Origin: UBA830 sp038146925
GTDB taxonomy: Bacteria; Pseudomonadota; Alphaproteobacteria; MPNO01; UBA830
Assembly (NCBI GenBank): GCA_038146925.1
Contig: JAYQSP010000008.1
Location: 62,001-126,000, forward strand
Length of the DNA: 64,000 nt
Reading direction: 5' to 3'
How positions within the stretch are numbered: the first letter of the stretch is position 1; each line of letters opens with the position of its first letter. Positions 33,065 to 43,727 of this stretch are shown here, one piece after another. Below the pieces are notes generated by a model. It was not told the DNA's origin, made no database searches, and saw nothing but the letters and a program-made list of their open reading frames with translations. Both the position numbers and the translations under genes were made by a program.

Positions 33065-33821
33065 CGCCGTCGGCGGGGTTCCGTCCGGAGAACTGACCGA
33101 GGACAGATTTCTCGACGGCACCGTCATTCTGCGCCAGCCGGCCGAAGGTTACCGCGCGGCGATCGACCCTGTGATGCTGGCTGCCGCGGTCGATGCCGGA
33201 CCGGGCGACCGGGTGTTGGAAGCGGGTACCGGTCATGGCGCTGCGGCGATTTGTCTCGCGCGGCGGGTGCCGGATTGCAGCGTGACCGGTCTCGAAATTC
33301 AGCCGGATCTGGTACGGCTCGCCAACGACAATGCCCGGCTGAACGGCCTGTCCGGCAGCGTACAGGTGATGGTCGGCGATCTGGTAAGGCCGTTGCCGCG
33401 CATCGCCGCCGGGGGCTTCGATCATGTGCTGGCCAATCCGCCGTATCTGGACAGCTTCCGGGCGGACGTATCGCCCGACCCCGGACGCGCCGCCGCCAAT
33501 GTCGAGGGAGTGGCGGACCTTCGCGACTGGATCGGTTTCCTTTTGCGCATGGTGCGGACCAAGGGAACGATCACGCTGATCCATCGCGCCGACAGGCTGG
33601 ACGAAATTCTCGCCCTGCTGCACGGAAACGCCGGCGAAACGGTGGTCTTTCCGCTGTGGCCCAAACGGGGGGTGGCCGCCAAGCGGGTGATCGTGCGGGC
33701 GAGAAAAGGAATTCGCACGCCTTTGGCGTTATCTCCGGGCCTTGTTTTGCACGAAGAAGATGGCACCTATACGGAACAGGCCGACGCGATCCTTCGCGGC
33801 GGCCCCTGCATTCTTCGTTAG
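33057..33821 (+). CDS. tRNA1(Val) (adenine37-N6)-methyltransferase-like enzyme
   Basis: A 254-residue SAM-dependent methyltransferase. Motif I is VLEAGTGHGAAAICLARR, and the N6-adenine catalytic motif N-P-P-Y is in HVLANPPYLDS. It starts with TTG 33057, chosen because AGGGAG lies six bases upstream; ATG 33036 in the same frame has no ribosome site. The TTG start overlaps the DUF2007 stop by eight bases. The C-terminus keeps the TrmN6/YfiC-type basic end (RRGVAAKRVIVRARKG-like). Confidence 0.88.
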   Translation: MSDAVGGVPSGELTEDRFLDGTVILRQPAEGYRAAIDPVMLAAAVDAGPGDRVLEAGTGHGAAAICLARRVPDCSVTGLEIQPDLVRLANDNARLNGLSGSVQVMVGDLVRPLPRIAAGGFDHVLANPPYLDSFRADVSPDPGRAAANVEGVADLRDWIGFLLRMVRTKGTITLIHRADRLDEILALLHGNAGETVVFPLWPKRGVAAKRVIVRARKGIRTPLALSPGLVLHEEDGTYTEQADAILRGGPCILR

Positions 33822-33837
33822 GTGATATAAGAAAATA

Positions 33838-34707
33838 ATGGGCATCGACGACATCAAAACCATCCTTGGCGACTTGCTCGCCAAGCTTCCTATCGAACGC
33901 TTTCGCAATCCGCCGCCGGTGGTGGGTGTGCTGCGGCTGGACGGCGTGATCGGGCGGTCGGCCGGACCGGGCCGTCCCGGATTGAGCCTCGCCAGTCACG
34001 AGCGTGCCATCGCAAAACTGTTCGACCGGAAGAATCTGAAAGCGGTCGCGCTGGTGATCAATTCGCCCGGCGGCTCACCCGTTCAAAGCGCGCTGATCGC
34101 CAAGCGCATCCGCGACCTGGCGGCGGAGAAGGAACTGCCGCTGGTGTCGTTCTGCGAGGACGTCGCGGCATCTGGCGGGTACTGGCTGGCCTGTGCCGGC
34201 GATGAGATCTATGCCGATGCCAATTCCATTATCGGTTCCATAGGTGTGATTTCCGCCGGGTTCGGCTTTCCGGACCTGATCGAACGCTTCGGCATCGAAC
34301 GGCGGGTTTATTCCACCGGTCCCCGCAAGGGCATGCTCGATCCGTTCCAGGATGAAAAACCGGAAGACGTCGACCGCCTGCGCGAACTGCATGAAGACAT
34401 TTTCGAAAACTTCAAAACCCACGTTCGCGAGCGCCGCGGCGATAAACTCCGCGCAGCCGACGGTGCCCTGTTCACCGGCGACATCTGGACCGGCAATCAG
34501 GCGCTGGAAGTCGGGCTGATCGACGGCCTGGCGGAGATGCGGTCCGAAATGCGGAAACGCTATGGCGACAAGGTCAAATTTCTCCGCGCCGAGGTGCGCC
34601 GCGGTCTGATTAGCCGCCTGCGGGGCGGCGGGATGTCGGCGATCGATCCGGCGGAACTTGTCTCGGCGCTGGACGACTGGGCGCTGTGGAAACGGTACGG
34701 GCTATAG
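33838..34707 (+). CDS. S49-family serine peptidase (SppA-like, soluble)
   Basis: A 289-residue Ser/Lys peptidase. The catalytic serine Ser112 is in DVAASGGYWLACAGDEI and the general-base lysine is probably Lys164 in YSTGPRKGMLDPFQ. Both positions match single-domain SppA. No signal peptide or membrane helix is present, unlike SppA itself, so it should be cytoplasmic. It follows the methyltransferase by 16 bases in the conserved operon. Confidence 0.92.
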   Translation: MGIDDIKTILGDLLAKLPIERFRNPPPVVGVLRLDGVIGRSAGPGRPGLSLASHERAIAKLFDRKNLKAVALVINSPGGSPVQSALIAKRIRDLAAEKELPLVSFCEDVAASGGYWLACAGDEIYADANSIIGSIGVISAGFGFPDLIERFGIERRVYSTGPRKGMLDPFQDEKPEDVDRLRELHEDIFENFKTHVRERRGDKLRAADGALFTGDIWTGNQALEVGLIDGLAEMRSEMRKRYGDKVKFLRAEVRRGLISRLRGGGMSAIDPAELVSALDDWALWKRYGL

Positions 34708-34717
34708 GGGCGATGCC

Positions 34718-34924
34718 ATGGTCATGAAAATCATCGTATTACTGCTGATCATCGGCGCCGTCTGGTACGGCTTCAAGATGATCGGGCGGCGCAACATCAA
34801 CAAGCAGGCCGAAGACGCCCGCCGCGACCGCGTCGAAAGTGAGGACATGTCGGCGTGTATCGTCTGCGGTACGTATGTGACCGCCAGCCCGTCGAACTGC
34901 GGCCGGGAGCGGTGTCCGTATTAG
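34718..34924 (+). CDS. Small membrane-anchored zinc-ribbon-like protein (PP0621-type)
   Basis: A 68-residue protein: one N-terminal transmembrane helix (IIVLLLIIGAVWYGFKMIG), a charged linker, then CIVCGTYV with later SNCGRERC, a four-cysteine ribbon. The architecture matches small proteins annotated as PP0621 family. It lies 10 bases after the peptidase gene. Its TAG stop (34922-34924) overlaps the TAA of the opposing oxidoreductase gene (34921-34923). Confidence 0.72.
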   Translation: MVMKIIVLLLIIGAVWYGFKMIGRRNINKQAEDARRDRVESEDMSACIVCGTYVTASPSNCGRERCPY

Positions 34925-35874
34925 GGCGTAACGATCATTTTCTCTCCGCCCGCGCGATAGGAATCCAGCATTGCCACCAGCGCCGTCACGCCGTTGATCG
35001 CATCCGTCGGCGGGACCGGCCAGTCGGCATTGCCCCGTGCCGCCGCGGCAAATGTCTCCAGTTCCACCCGGCACATATCGACGGGCTCGAATTCCTCGGT
35101 TACCAGCTCGCCGCCCAGCGGCTGGAACTCCAGCCGGTTGACGCCGCGGACCTCGGCCCAGCCTTTTTCGCCGTAGAAATGCAGCCGGTTGAAATTGGGA
35201 GCAACCCCGATGGCGGTCAGCGTGCCGGTGGCGCCGGTCCCGAACCGCAGCGTGACGGAGGCAGTGTCGGCGAAATCGTGCGGCACCACCTGGGTCGTCG
35301 CATCGACCGACAGTTCCGACACCGGGCCGATCAGCTCGATCATCATGTACATCATGTGATCGGCCAAGCTGCCCGGCGGATTGATCACGGGATCGGCTTT
35401 CCAGGCGTCGGCATCGAAGGTCAGCATGCGGTCGACACTGAAATCGCCCGACGCATGAAACACGCGGCCGAGATCGCCGGTGCGCACACGCTTTCTCAAA
35501 GCTTCCATGGCCGGGGAGAAACAGCGGTCGTAGCCCATCGCCGCCAGAACGCCTTTTTCGGCCGCGGCGGTATGCAGCGCCTCGGCGTCGGCGACCGTGG
35601 TTGCCAGCGGCTTGATCACCAGCACCGGTTTCCCGGCGTTGACGGCCTCCAGCGCGTCCGACGCGTGGCTGGCGGCATGCCCCGCGACCACCACGCCATC
35701 CACATCCTTATAGATATCGCCGATGCGAAGGCCGTGTTCTTCGCAGAAAGGGGCGATTTTGGTGACGCTCCGGGCGGTGGCCGACACGAACCGGACGGTA
35801 TCGCTTTTGCCCTGGACCGACGTGACGAGCCTTTTGCCCCAGGCACCGAGGCCAACGATGGCGAGATCGAACAT
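34921..35874 (-). CDS. Gfo/Idh/MocA-family NAD(P)-dependent oxidoreductase
   Basis: A 317-residue protein. Rossmann motif IVGLGAWGKRL at the N-terminus; the substrate-loop lysine is in VLVIKPLATTVADAEAL, where the usual E-K-P has become I-K-P; AAMGYDRCFSPAMEAL follows. The family oxidises sugars, inositols and related polyols. The start is ATG 35874 with AGGAAAG nearby; the frame to 35988 would overlap the TfoX-like gene. The two are 20 bases apart on the same strand. Confidence 0.87.
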   Translation of the reverse strand: MFDLAIVGLGAWGKRLVTSVQGKSDTVRFVSATARSVTKIAPFCEEHGLRIGDIYKDVDGVVVAGHAASHASDALEAVNAGKPVLVIKPLATTVADAEALHTAAAEKGVLAAMGYDRCFSPAMEALRKRVRTGDLGRVFHASGDFSVDRMLTFDADAWKADPVINPPGSLADHMMYMMIELIGPVSELSVDATTQVVPHDFADTASVTLRFGTGATGTLTAIGVAPNFNRLHFYGEKGWAEVRGVNRLEFQPLGGELVTEEFEPVDMCRVELETFAAAARGNADWPVPPTDAINGVTALVAMLDSYRAGGEKMIVTP

Positions 35875-35894
35875 ACTTGCTTTCCTTTCCCGGG

Positions 35895-36212
35895 CTAGAT
35901 CCCGGCTTTCCTGGATCTGGAATAAGCCAGCGCTTCCCGGATGAAACCCTCGTATGCGTCTTCGCGGCCGCGCGGGATCATCACCCATTCCCGGAACTTC
36001 TTTTTGGTGAAATTGAATTCCAGCTCTTCGCCGCTGGCGATCAGCGTGTCGACCCGGTCCGGCGGCAGTTTAACGATCAGGGCGTCCATCTTTGCCGAAT
36101 CCATGGCGAAGAATTCGCCTTCGTAGCGCAGGCAGGGGGATTTCATCATGGTCGAGATCGCAACGCCGTCTTCCTCCAGCGATATCCGGTCGGCGATTTC
36201 CTCGTAGATCAT
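35895..36212 (-). CDS. TfoX N-terminal-domain/MmcQ-like small protein
   Basis: A 105-residue cytoplasmic protein. It resembles TfoX_N-like folds: MMKSPCLRYEGEFFAMDSAKMD, VDTLIASGEELEFNF and the C-terminal REWVMIPRGREDAYEGFIREA, which ends in the usual REWV-[VI]-P stretch. No role in competence should be assumed. The start at 36212 fits the family; a 36248 ATG would add 12 residues. Divergent from glyQ. Confidence 0.7.
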   Translation of the reverse strand: MIYEEIADRISLEEDGVAISTMMKSPCLRYEGEFFAMDSAKMDALIVKLPPDRVDTLIASGEELEFNFTKKKFREWVMIPRGREDAYEGFIREALAYSRSRKAGI

Positions 36213-36342
36213 GGCGGTTATTCCCCATGGTTTTCCGCCGGCTAGCATAGCGATTAACCCTGACCAAGCGAGTCGTTGACCCGACCCCGTACCCCCCGTA
36301 TTTTGCACCGCAACATTACCCCCTGGGCGCGAGTATTCCATC

Positions 36343-37230
<888 letters not shown>

Positions 37231-37232
37231 CC

Positions 37233-39332
37233 ATGCCCGAACTTCTCCTCGAACTGTTCTCGGAAGAAATTCCCGCCCGCATGCAGGCGCGCGCGGCGGA
37301 CGACCTCGCGCGGCTCGTCGCCGCCGGCCTTAAGGATGCCGGGCTGGAGCATGGCGATGTGCGCAGTTTCGTGACCCCGCGGCGCCTGACGCTGGTGGCC
37401 GACGGCCTGCCCGATAAACAACCCGATTTGCGCGAGGAAAAACGAGGGCCGAAGGTCGATGCACCCGACAAGGCGATCGACGGATTTCTGCAAGCGAATG
37501 GCGTGACCCGCGAACAGTGCGAGGAGCGGGAGCTGGAAAAAGGCACCTTCCTGTTTGCGGTGGTGGAGAAGGCCGGGGCGGAAACGGCGTCGGTTCTGCC
37601 CCAGATGCTGGCGGGCATAATTTCGGATCTGCCGTGGCAGAAATCCATGCGCTGGGGCTCAGGATCGATGCGCTGGGTGCGGTCACTGGAGCGGATCCTC
37701 TGCCTGTTCGGCGGCCGCTCCCTGACCGTTGAAACGCGCAACGAGGTGCCCTGCGGCGATGTCACATCCGGTCATCGTTTCCTTGCAGGCGAACCCTTCT
37801 CAGTTGCCCACTTCGCCGCCTACGAGAAAAAGCTGCGCGACGCCAAAGTGATCCTCGACCGCGAGGAACGCAAATCGATGATTTTCGACGGCGCGCAAAA
37901 GGGAGCGGCGAATGAAGGGCTGTCCCTGCGCGACGATCCCGGCCTGCTGGACGAAGTCGCCGGGCTGGTTGAATGGCCGGTGGTAATGACCGGGAAGATC
38001 GACGATGAATTCATGGACGTGCCGGACGAGGTGCTGATCACGTCGATGCGGTCGCACCAGAAATACTTTTCGCTGCTGAACGCCGACGGTTCGCTCGCGC
38101 CGCGTTTCGTGGTGGTGGCGAATACCGAGGCGAAGGACGGCGGCGCCGCTGTCGTCGCCGGCAACGAGCGCGTCCTGCGTGCGCGGCTGTCCGACGCCAA
38201 GTTTTTCTGGGATCAGGACCGCAAATCGGAGCTGGCAAGCCGTGTGCAGTTCCTGGCCGACAGCGTGTTCCACGCGAAACTCGGCACCATGGCCCAGAAG
38301 GTCGAACGGATTACCGCGCTGGCCGGCGAACTGGCCGCGTATATTCCGGATTGCGGTGCGGGCGATGCCATGCGTGCCGCGCATCTTGCAAAGGCCGATC
38401 TCGTGACAGAGATGGTTTACGAGTTCCCCGAACTGCAGGGCACGATGGGACGCTATTACGCGCTGAACGACGGCGAGGCTGCCGCCATCGCCGACGCCAT
38501 CGCCGATCACTATTCGCCCGCCGGACCCAGCGACGACTGTCCGACAGCGCCGCTGTCGGTGGCCGTGGCGCTGGCCGACAAGCTGGATACGCTGGTCGGA
38601 TTTTTCGCCATCGACGAGAAGCCGACCGGATCGCGCGATCCGTATGCCTTGAGGCGGGCGGCGCTCGGCATCATCCGGCTGATCCTCGAAAACAACCTGC
38701 GTCTGCCGCTGCGAGAAGCCTTTATGAAGGCGTACTGGGGATACAACGAAACGGTGTCCGATTTCGAAAATACGCTCGCCGACGGCCATCAGCCCAAGAT
38801 TGTCGAACGCGATCTGCTCGAGTTCTTCGCCGACCGGCTTAAAGTCCATCTGCGCGAGCGCGGTGTGCGTCACGATCATGTCGAGGCCGTCTTCGCGCTG
38901 GGCGGCGAGGACGATCTGGTGCGTCTTCTGGCGCGGGTCGATGCGCTGTCCGGATTTCTGGCCACGGACGACGGCGAGAATCTGCTGGCCGCGTACAAGC
39001 GTGCATCGAACATCGTCTCGATCGAGGAAAAGAAGGACGGAACGTCATTCGACGGAGAGGTCGATGCGGGCCGTCTGGCCCAGGATGAAGAACGCGCGCT
39101 GGTCGACGGTCTGGCGGCCTCGGCCGCGAGCGCCAATGCGGCTATCGCGGAAGAGCAATACGTTGCCGCTATGGAAGCGATGGCCAGTTTGCGCGCGCCC
39201 GTCGATCTTTTCTTCGACAAGGTCACCGTCAACGCCGACGATCCCGATATACGGGCCAATCGTCTGCGGCTTTTGTCGCAGTTCCGTTCCACGCTCGGTC
39301 GGATTGCCGATTTCTCCCGCATAGAGGGTTAG
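37233..39332 (+). CDS. glyS: Glycyl-tRNA synthetase beta subunit
   Basis: A 699-residue tRNA-binding and structural subunit. Family segments are MPELLLELFSEEIPARMQ, LPWQKSMRWGSGSMRWVRSL, ITSMRSHQKYFSLL, an HD-like central domain (LAKADLVTEMVYEFPELQG with MGRYYA) and a C-terminal anticodon-binding domain. The frame is open back to 37026 inside glyQ, but the ATG at 37233 gives the canonical N-terminus. The next gene, ppdK, starts three bases after its stop. Confidence 0.98.
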   Translation: MPELLLELFSEEIPARMQARAADDLARLVAAGLKDAGLEHGDVRSFVTPRRLTLVADGLPDKQPDLREEKRGPKVDAPDKAIDGFLQANGVTREQCEERELEKGTFLFAVVEKAGAETASVLPQMLAGIISDLPWQKSMRWGSGSMRWVRSLERILCLFGGRSLTVETRNEVPCGDVTSGHRFLAGEPFSVAHFAAYEKKLRDAKVILDREERKSMIFDGAQKGAANEGLSLRDDPGLLDEVAGLVEWPVVMTGKIDDEFMDVPDEVLITSMRSHQKYFSLLNADGSLAPRFVVVANTEAKDGGAAVVAGNERVLRARLSDAKFFWDQDRKSELASRVQFLADSVFHAKLGTMAQKVERITALAGELAAYIPDCGAGDAMRAAHLAKADLVTEMVYEFPELQGTMGRYYALNDGEAAAIADAIADHYSPAGPSDDCPTAPLSVAVALADKLDTLVGFFAIDEKPTGSRDPYALRRAALGIIRLILENNLRLPLREAFMKAYWGYNETVSDFENTLADGHQPKIVERDLLEFFADRLKVHLRERGVRHDHVEAVFALGGEDDLVRLLARVDALSGFLATDDGENLLAAYKRASNIVSIEEKKDGTSFDGEVDAGRLAQDEERALVDGLAASAASANAAIAEEQYVAAMEAMASLRAPVDLFFDKVTVNADDPDIRANRLRLLSQFRSTLGRIADFSRIEG

Positions 39333-39335
39333 CGT

Positions 39336-42008
39336 ATGAGTTCTTCGCAATGGGTCTATAGATTTGGCGGCGGCAGTGCCGAAGGGGCGGCCGACATGAA
39401 AAACCTGCTGGGCGGAAAGGGCGCGAACCTCGCCGAGATGTCGTCGCTCGGCCTGCCGGTCCCGCCCGGGTTCACGATCACGACGGAACTGTGCACCGCC
39501 TATTACGATGCCGGGGAGAGCTATCCCGATGATCTTTCGGGCCAGGTCGACGCCGCGCTGGCGTTTATCGAAGAAACGGTGGGGGCAAAATTCGGCGATC
39601 CCGACAACCCGTTGCTGGTATCCGTCAGGTCCGGCGCGCGGGTCTCCATGCCCGGCATGATGGACACCGTTCTCAATCTCGGCCTCAACGACGTGACGGT
39701 CGAAGGCCTTGCCCTGAAGGGCGGCGATGCGCGCTTCGCCTGGGATTCCTACCGCCGCTTCATCCAGATGTACGGCGATGTCGTGCTGGGCGTCGATCAC
39801 GACAATTTCGAAGAAATCATCGATACCCAGAAAATGATGAAGGGCGCGGCGCTGGACACGGATCTGGACGCCGACGACTGGAAGGCGGTCGCGACCGGTT
39901 TCATGGAGCGGGTCGAGGACGAGACCGGAAAGCCTTTCCCGCAGGACCCGCGCGACCAGCTCTGGGGCGCCATCACCGCGGTGTTCGGAAGCTGGCAGAA
40001 CGATCGCGCCAACACCTATCGACGGCTGCACAACATTCCCGAGAGCTGGGGCACGGCGGTAAACGTACAGTCGATGGTGTTCGGCAACATGGGCGACGAC
40101 TGTGCCACCGGGGTCGCGTTTACGCGCGATCCGTCCGACGGACGCAATACTTTTTACGGCGAGTATCTGGTCAACGCACAGGGCGAGGACGTGGTCGCCG
40201 GTATCCGCACGCCGCAGCACCTCACCGTTTCGGGCAAGGAAGAGCAGGGCTCCGATCTTCCCGCGATGGAAGAAGTCATGCCCGACGTGTTCAAACAGCT
40301 CGACGATGTGCGCCGGAACCTCGAAAAGCATTACCGCGACATGCAGGACATTGAATTCACTGTCCAGCAGAACAAGCTTTGGATGCTGCAGACCCGGTCG
40401 GGCAAGCGAACGGCCAAAGCGGCGCTGAAAATCGCCTGCGACATGGTCGAGGAAGGGCTGATCTCAAGGGAAGAAGCGATCTCCCGTGTCGATCCGGAAT
40501 CTCTGGATCAGCTTCTGCACCCGACTCTCGATCCCGACGCCGCGCGCGATCTGCTGACCAGAGGACTGCCGGCGTCGCCAGGCGCCGCATCGGGCACGGT
40601 CGTGTTCTCGGCCGACGACGCCGAAGCGAAAGCCGCCGGAGGCGAGGCTGTCATCCTGGTGCGGATCGAGACCAGCCCGGAAGACATTCACGGCATGCAC
40701 GCGGCGCAAGGCATCCTGACAAGTCGTGGCGGCATGACCAGCCATGCGGCGGTTGTGGCGCGCGGCATGGGCCGTCCCTGTGTCTCGGGCGCAGGCGATC
40801 TCCGAATCGACTACGAAACCCAGACGATGACGATCCTTGGCCGCGAGATCGCAGCCGGCGATACACTGACCATCGACGGCACATCGGGCGAAGTGATGGC
40901 TGGCAAGGTGCCGACGCTGCAACCTGAACTGTCCGGCGATTTCGCGACGCTGATGAACTGGGTCGACGAAGTCCGGGAGTTGAAAGTCCGGACCAACGCG
41001 GAAACCCCGCTGGATGCACAGACGGCGGTAGATTTCGGCGCCGAGGGGATCGGGTTGTGCCGCACCGAGCATATGTTCTTCGATGCAGAGCGTATCGTCG
41101 CCGTGCGAGAAATGATCCTCGCCAAAGACGAGGTTGGCCGCCGCGCGGCACTGGAAAAAATTCTCCCGATGCAGCGTCAGGATTTCATCGAACTGTTCCG
41201 CATCATGGCGGGCAAGCCGGTGACGATCCGGTTGCTGGATCCTCCGCTCCACGAATTTTTGCCGCACACGGCAGAGGAGATGCAGCAGGTTGCGGAAGCT
41301 TCCGGAGTCTCCGCTGAAGATCTGCGTATACGCGCCAGCGAACTGGAGGAGGTCAATCCGATGCTGGGGCATCGGGGGTGCCGACTGGGCATTACCTACC
41401 CCGAAATCTCCGAGATGCAGGCCCGGGCGATTTTCGAAGCGGCGGTCGAGGTGTCGAAAGATGCCGGCACGCCGGTCGAACCGGAGGTCATGATCCCGCT
41501 GGTCTCCGACAAGATGGAATTCGACCTGCTGCGTGAACGCATCGATGCGGTCGCGACCGAGGTGTTCCGGGAAACCGGTTCGGAGGTTCCCTATCTGGTG
41601 GGCACGATGATCGAACTGCCGCGCGCGGCGCTGCGTGCCAGCGATATCGCGGAAGGCGCCGAGTTCTTTTCCTTCGGCACCAATGACCTGACCCAGACCA
41701 CGTTTGGCCTGTCGCGTGACGATACGGCCGGGCTGCTGAAGGAATACGAACGCCGAGGCATATTCGAGACCGATCCCTTCGTGTCCATCGATATCGACGG
41801 GGTCGGCGAGTTAATCAAACTCGGCGCGGAGCGGGGTCGCGAAACGCGTCCCGGCATCAAGCTCGGAATTTGCGGCGAACATGGCGGCGACCCGGCGTCG
41901 GTCCACTTCTGCGCCGATATCGGCCTCGATTACGTGTCGTGTTCACCCTATCGCGTGCCCATCGCCCGGTTGGCGGCTGCTCAGGCGGCGCTGAGGAGAA
42001 AGGGTTAG
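39336..42008 (+). CDS. ppdK: Pyruvate, phosphate dikinase
   Basis: An 890-residue enzyme that interconverts pyruvate, ATP and Pi with PEP, AMP and PPi. N-terminal ATP-grasp domain (GGKGANLAEMSSLGLPVPPGF), the swivelling phosphohistidine domain with GGMTSHAAVVARGMGRPCVSG (about residues 464-484), and a C-terminal TIM barrel with GAEGIGLCRTEHMFF and the acid/base cysteine region of GICGEHGGDP. Full length. It probably supports gluconeogenesis when growing on organic acids. Co-transcribed with glyQS, an arrangement common in Rhodospirillales. Confidence 0.98.
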   Translation: MSSSQWVYRFGGGSAEGAADMKNLLGGKGANLAEMSSLGLPVPPGFTITTELCTAYYDAGESYPDDLSGQVDAALAFIEETVGAKFGDPDNPLLVSVRSGARVSMPGMMDTVLNLGLNDVTVEGLALKGGDARFAWDSYRRFIQMYGDVVLGVDHDNFEEIIDTQKMMKGAALDTDLDADDWKAVATGFMERVEDETGKPFPQDPRDQLWGAITAVFGSWQNDRANTYRRLHNIPESWGTAVNVQSMVFGNMGDDCATGVAFTRDPSDGRNTFYGEYLVNAQGEDVVAGIRTPQHLTVSGKEEQGSDLPAMEEVMPDVFKQLDDVRRNLEKHYRDMQDIEFTVQQNKLWMLQTRSGKRTAKAALKIACDMVEEGLISREEAISRVDPESLDQLLHPTLDPDAARDLLTRGLPASPGAASGTVVFSADDAEAKAAGGEAVILVRIETSPEDIHGMHAAQGILTSRGGMTSHAAVVARGMGRPCVSGAGDLRIDYETQTMTILGREIAAGDTLTIDGTSGEVMAGKVPTLQPELSGDFATLMNWVDEVRELKVRTNAETPLDAQTAVDFGAEGIGLCRTEHMFFDAERIVAVREMILAKDEVGRRAALEKILPMQRQDFIELFRIMAGKPVTIRLLDPPLHEFLPHTAEEMQQVAEASGVSAEDLRIRASELEEVNPMLGHRGCRLGITYPEISEMQARAIFEAAVEVSKDAGTPVEPEVMIPLVSDKMEFDLLRERIDAVATEVFRETGSEVPYLVGTMIELPRAALRASDIAEGAEFFSFGTNDLTQTTFGLSRDDTAGLLKEYERRGIFETDPFVSIDIDGVGELIKLGAERGRETRPGIKLGICGEHGGDPASVHFCADIGLDYVSCSPYRVPIARLAAAQAALRRKG

Positions 42009-42015
42009 GTCGCGC

Positions 42016-42888
42016 CTAACAGGCCATCCAGCCCGGTTTTTCAGGCGTCACGTCGACACCATCCACCGACAGATCGCCTTTTTCGGCGAGATCGAGTCTC
42101 AACAGGGCTAGTCCGCTGCCCGTACGGGCTGAATAGATCTCGCCGGCAACGATGTCTCCCGCACTCACCGACGAGCCGGGTGCGAGGTCGCCGTCGAACG
42201 TGACCGGGAACAATCGCTTTTTTACCAGGCTCCGATGTTTCATGCGGGCGGTGACTTCCTGGCCGACATAGCAGCCTTTCTGGAAATCGACGCCGTTCAG
42301 TTCGTCGAAGCCGACTTCCAGCGGCAGGGATTTTTCCGGCACCAGATCGGCGCGGCTGTCGGGTATCCCCAGGGCGATCCGCCTGGCATCGTATTCGGCA
42401 CGATTGCTGGACAGGACGGTTTCGTCGGTCGGGAAGGTGTCGTCTTCGTCGATCAGCCGGATCGTGCGTTCGCCCAGTCCCGCATGCCGGGGGTCGATAT
42501 AGGATACCCCGTCGAAACGGGTCTTGGCCGCGCCGGCTTCGCCGGTCGAAGCCGCGCCGTCCGGCTCCAGCATTATGCCGACGGAAAACTTGGCCGATTC
42601 GTCCGCGATATCGACCTTGGCCCGCAGGCGATACATGCTCAGGCGTTTGATCAGATCGGGAATGCGGGAGACATCGCAGTCGAGCAGATACCGGTCCTTG
42701 TGCTCGACGATGAAAAAATCATGGAGGATTTTGCCCTGCGGCGTCAGAAGAGCGGCGTAAATCGCCGTGGTTTTCGACACTTTTTCGATGTCGTTGGTGA
42801 TCAATCCCTGGAGAAACGACTGCGCATCTTCGCCAGACACCGAGACGACGCCGCGATCGGCAAGCGGAACGTGAATTTTAAGGCCCAT
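42016..42888 (-). CDS. ygfZ: Folate-binding protein YgfZ (iron-sulfur cluster maintenance)
   Basis: A 290-residue protein of the GcvT-like fold. The signature K-G-C-Y-x-G-Q-E is present in FQKGCYVGQEVTARMKHR (about residues 207-224), whose cysteine is essential in YgfZ. The N-terminal FLQGLITNDIEKVS segment is also typical. It helps assembly or repair of Fe-S enzymes in a tetrahydrofolate-dependent way. It converges with ppdK; the stops are eight bases apart. Confidence 0.94.
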   Translation of the reverse strand: MGLKIHVPLADRGVVSVSGEDAQSFLQGLITNDIEKVSKTTAIYAALLTPQGKILHDFFIVEHKDRYLLDCDVSRIPDLIKRLSMYRLRAKVDIADESAKFSVGIMLEPDGAASTGEAGAAKTRFDGVSYIDPRHAGLGERTIRLIDEDDTFPTDETVLSSNRAEYDARRIALGIPDSRADLVPEKSLPLEVGFDELNGVDFQKGCYVGQEVTARMKHRSLVKKRLFPVTFDGDLAPGSSVSAGDIVAGEIYSARTGSGLALLRLDLAEKGDLSVDGVDVTPEKPGWMAC

Positions 42889-42962
42889 GCGCTTAGATCC
42901 CCTTTTCCGCTAATTAGAGCTTTCGCGTGGAATTATCCAGTCTTGCGGCTATAACACCGCCC

Positions 42963-43727
42963 ATGACCGCAGAACAATGCGTCCTTTCCGCCGTAATCTC
43001 TATCCGAAACGAGGAACATCAGCTCGCCGACTGCCTCGCGACGCTATCCTTCGCGGACGAGATCGTCGTGCTGCTGGATGATTGCAGCGACGGTTCGCGC
43101 GACATCGCGGCCCGGTTCACCGACCGTCTGGTCGATGGTGACTGGGCGCTGGAGGGCGACCGGCGCAATGCCGGAATCGATGCCTGCCGCGGTACCTGGA
43201 TATTCGAGATAGATGCCGACGAACGGGTGCCGGAGGCTCTGGCAAACGAGATCCGTCAGGTCGCTGAATCCAGCACCCATGACTGGCACGGGATTCCCGT
43301 CGATAACTATATCGGCGGCCGCCTGGTTCGCCATGGCTGGGGCGGGTCCTGGGGAAAGCCGCAATACCCTGGGCTGTTCCGCAAGGGCGCCAAGACTTGG
43401 GGGCCGCAACGCCTTCACCCTGCGCTCGACCTTAAAGGTACCGAAGGCCCGGTTCTGACCAACCGGCTCAACCATTACGTCGACCGTAATATCTCGGACA
43501 TGATACGCAGGCTCGATTCCTATACCTCGGCCCGCGCCCGGGACATCCGAGAACATGGCGACGGCGGTTCGTACGCCGGGAACCTGCGGCGGATATTCAC
43601 CCGATTCTGGAAGTGCTACGTGTCGCGCGGAGGATACCGGGAAGGGAAATACGGCTTTCTGATCGCCCTTTGCGCTGCGCTGTATCCCATCCTGTCTTAT
43701 CTGAAAGCCACGCTGGAGGACGAATAG
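42963..43727 (+). CDS. Family 2 glycosyltransferase (LPS-core WaaE/KdtX-like)
   Basis: A 254-residue GT-A enzyme. It begins LSAVISIRNEEHQLADCLATL, with DDCSDGSRDIA and the metal-binding DxD region in IFEIDADERV, followed by the YIGGRLVRHGWGGSWGKPQ and HPALDLKG stretches typical of beta-glycosyltransferases acting on LPS inner core. A short hydrophobic C-terminus (FLIALCAALYPILSYL) may anchor it to the membrane. Start ATG 42963; GTG 42927 is possible. First gene of a four-gene cluster; its stop overlaps the next start by one base. Confidence 0.86.
   Translation: MTAEQCVLSAVISIRNEEHQLADCLATLSFADEIVVLLDDCSDGSRDIAARFTDRLVDGDWALEGDRRNAGIDACRGTWIFEIDADERVPEALANEIRQVAESSTHDWHGIPVDNYIGGRLVRHGWGGSWGKPQYPGLFRKGAKTWGPQRLHPALDLKGTEGPVLTNRLNHYVDRNISDMIRRLDSYTSARARDIREHGDGGSYAGNLRRIFTRFWKCYVSRGGYREGKYGFLIALCAALYPILSYLKATLEDE

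Noticed and set aside
39045..40331. Minus-strand open frame of 428 codons over ppdK
   Set aside because: Typical antisense shadow of a GC-rich, highly conserved gene (ppdK), with no start signal or family match.
42003..42020. Inverted repeat GTTAGG / CCTAAC between ppdK and ygfZ
   Set aside because: Six bases on each arm without a T-run. It coincides with both stop codons and may be chance.
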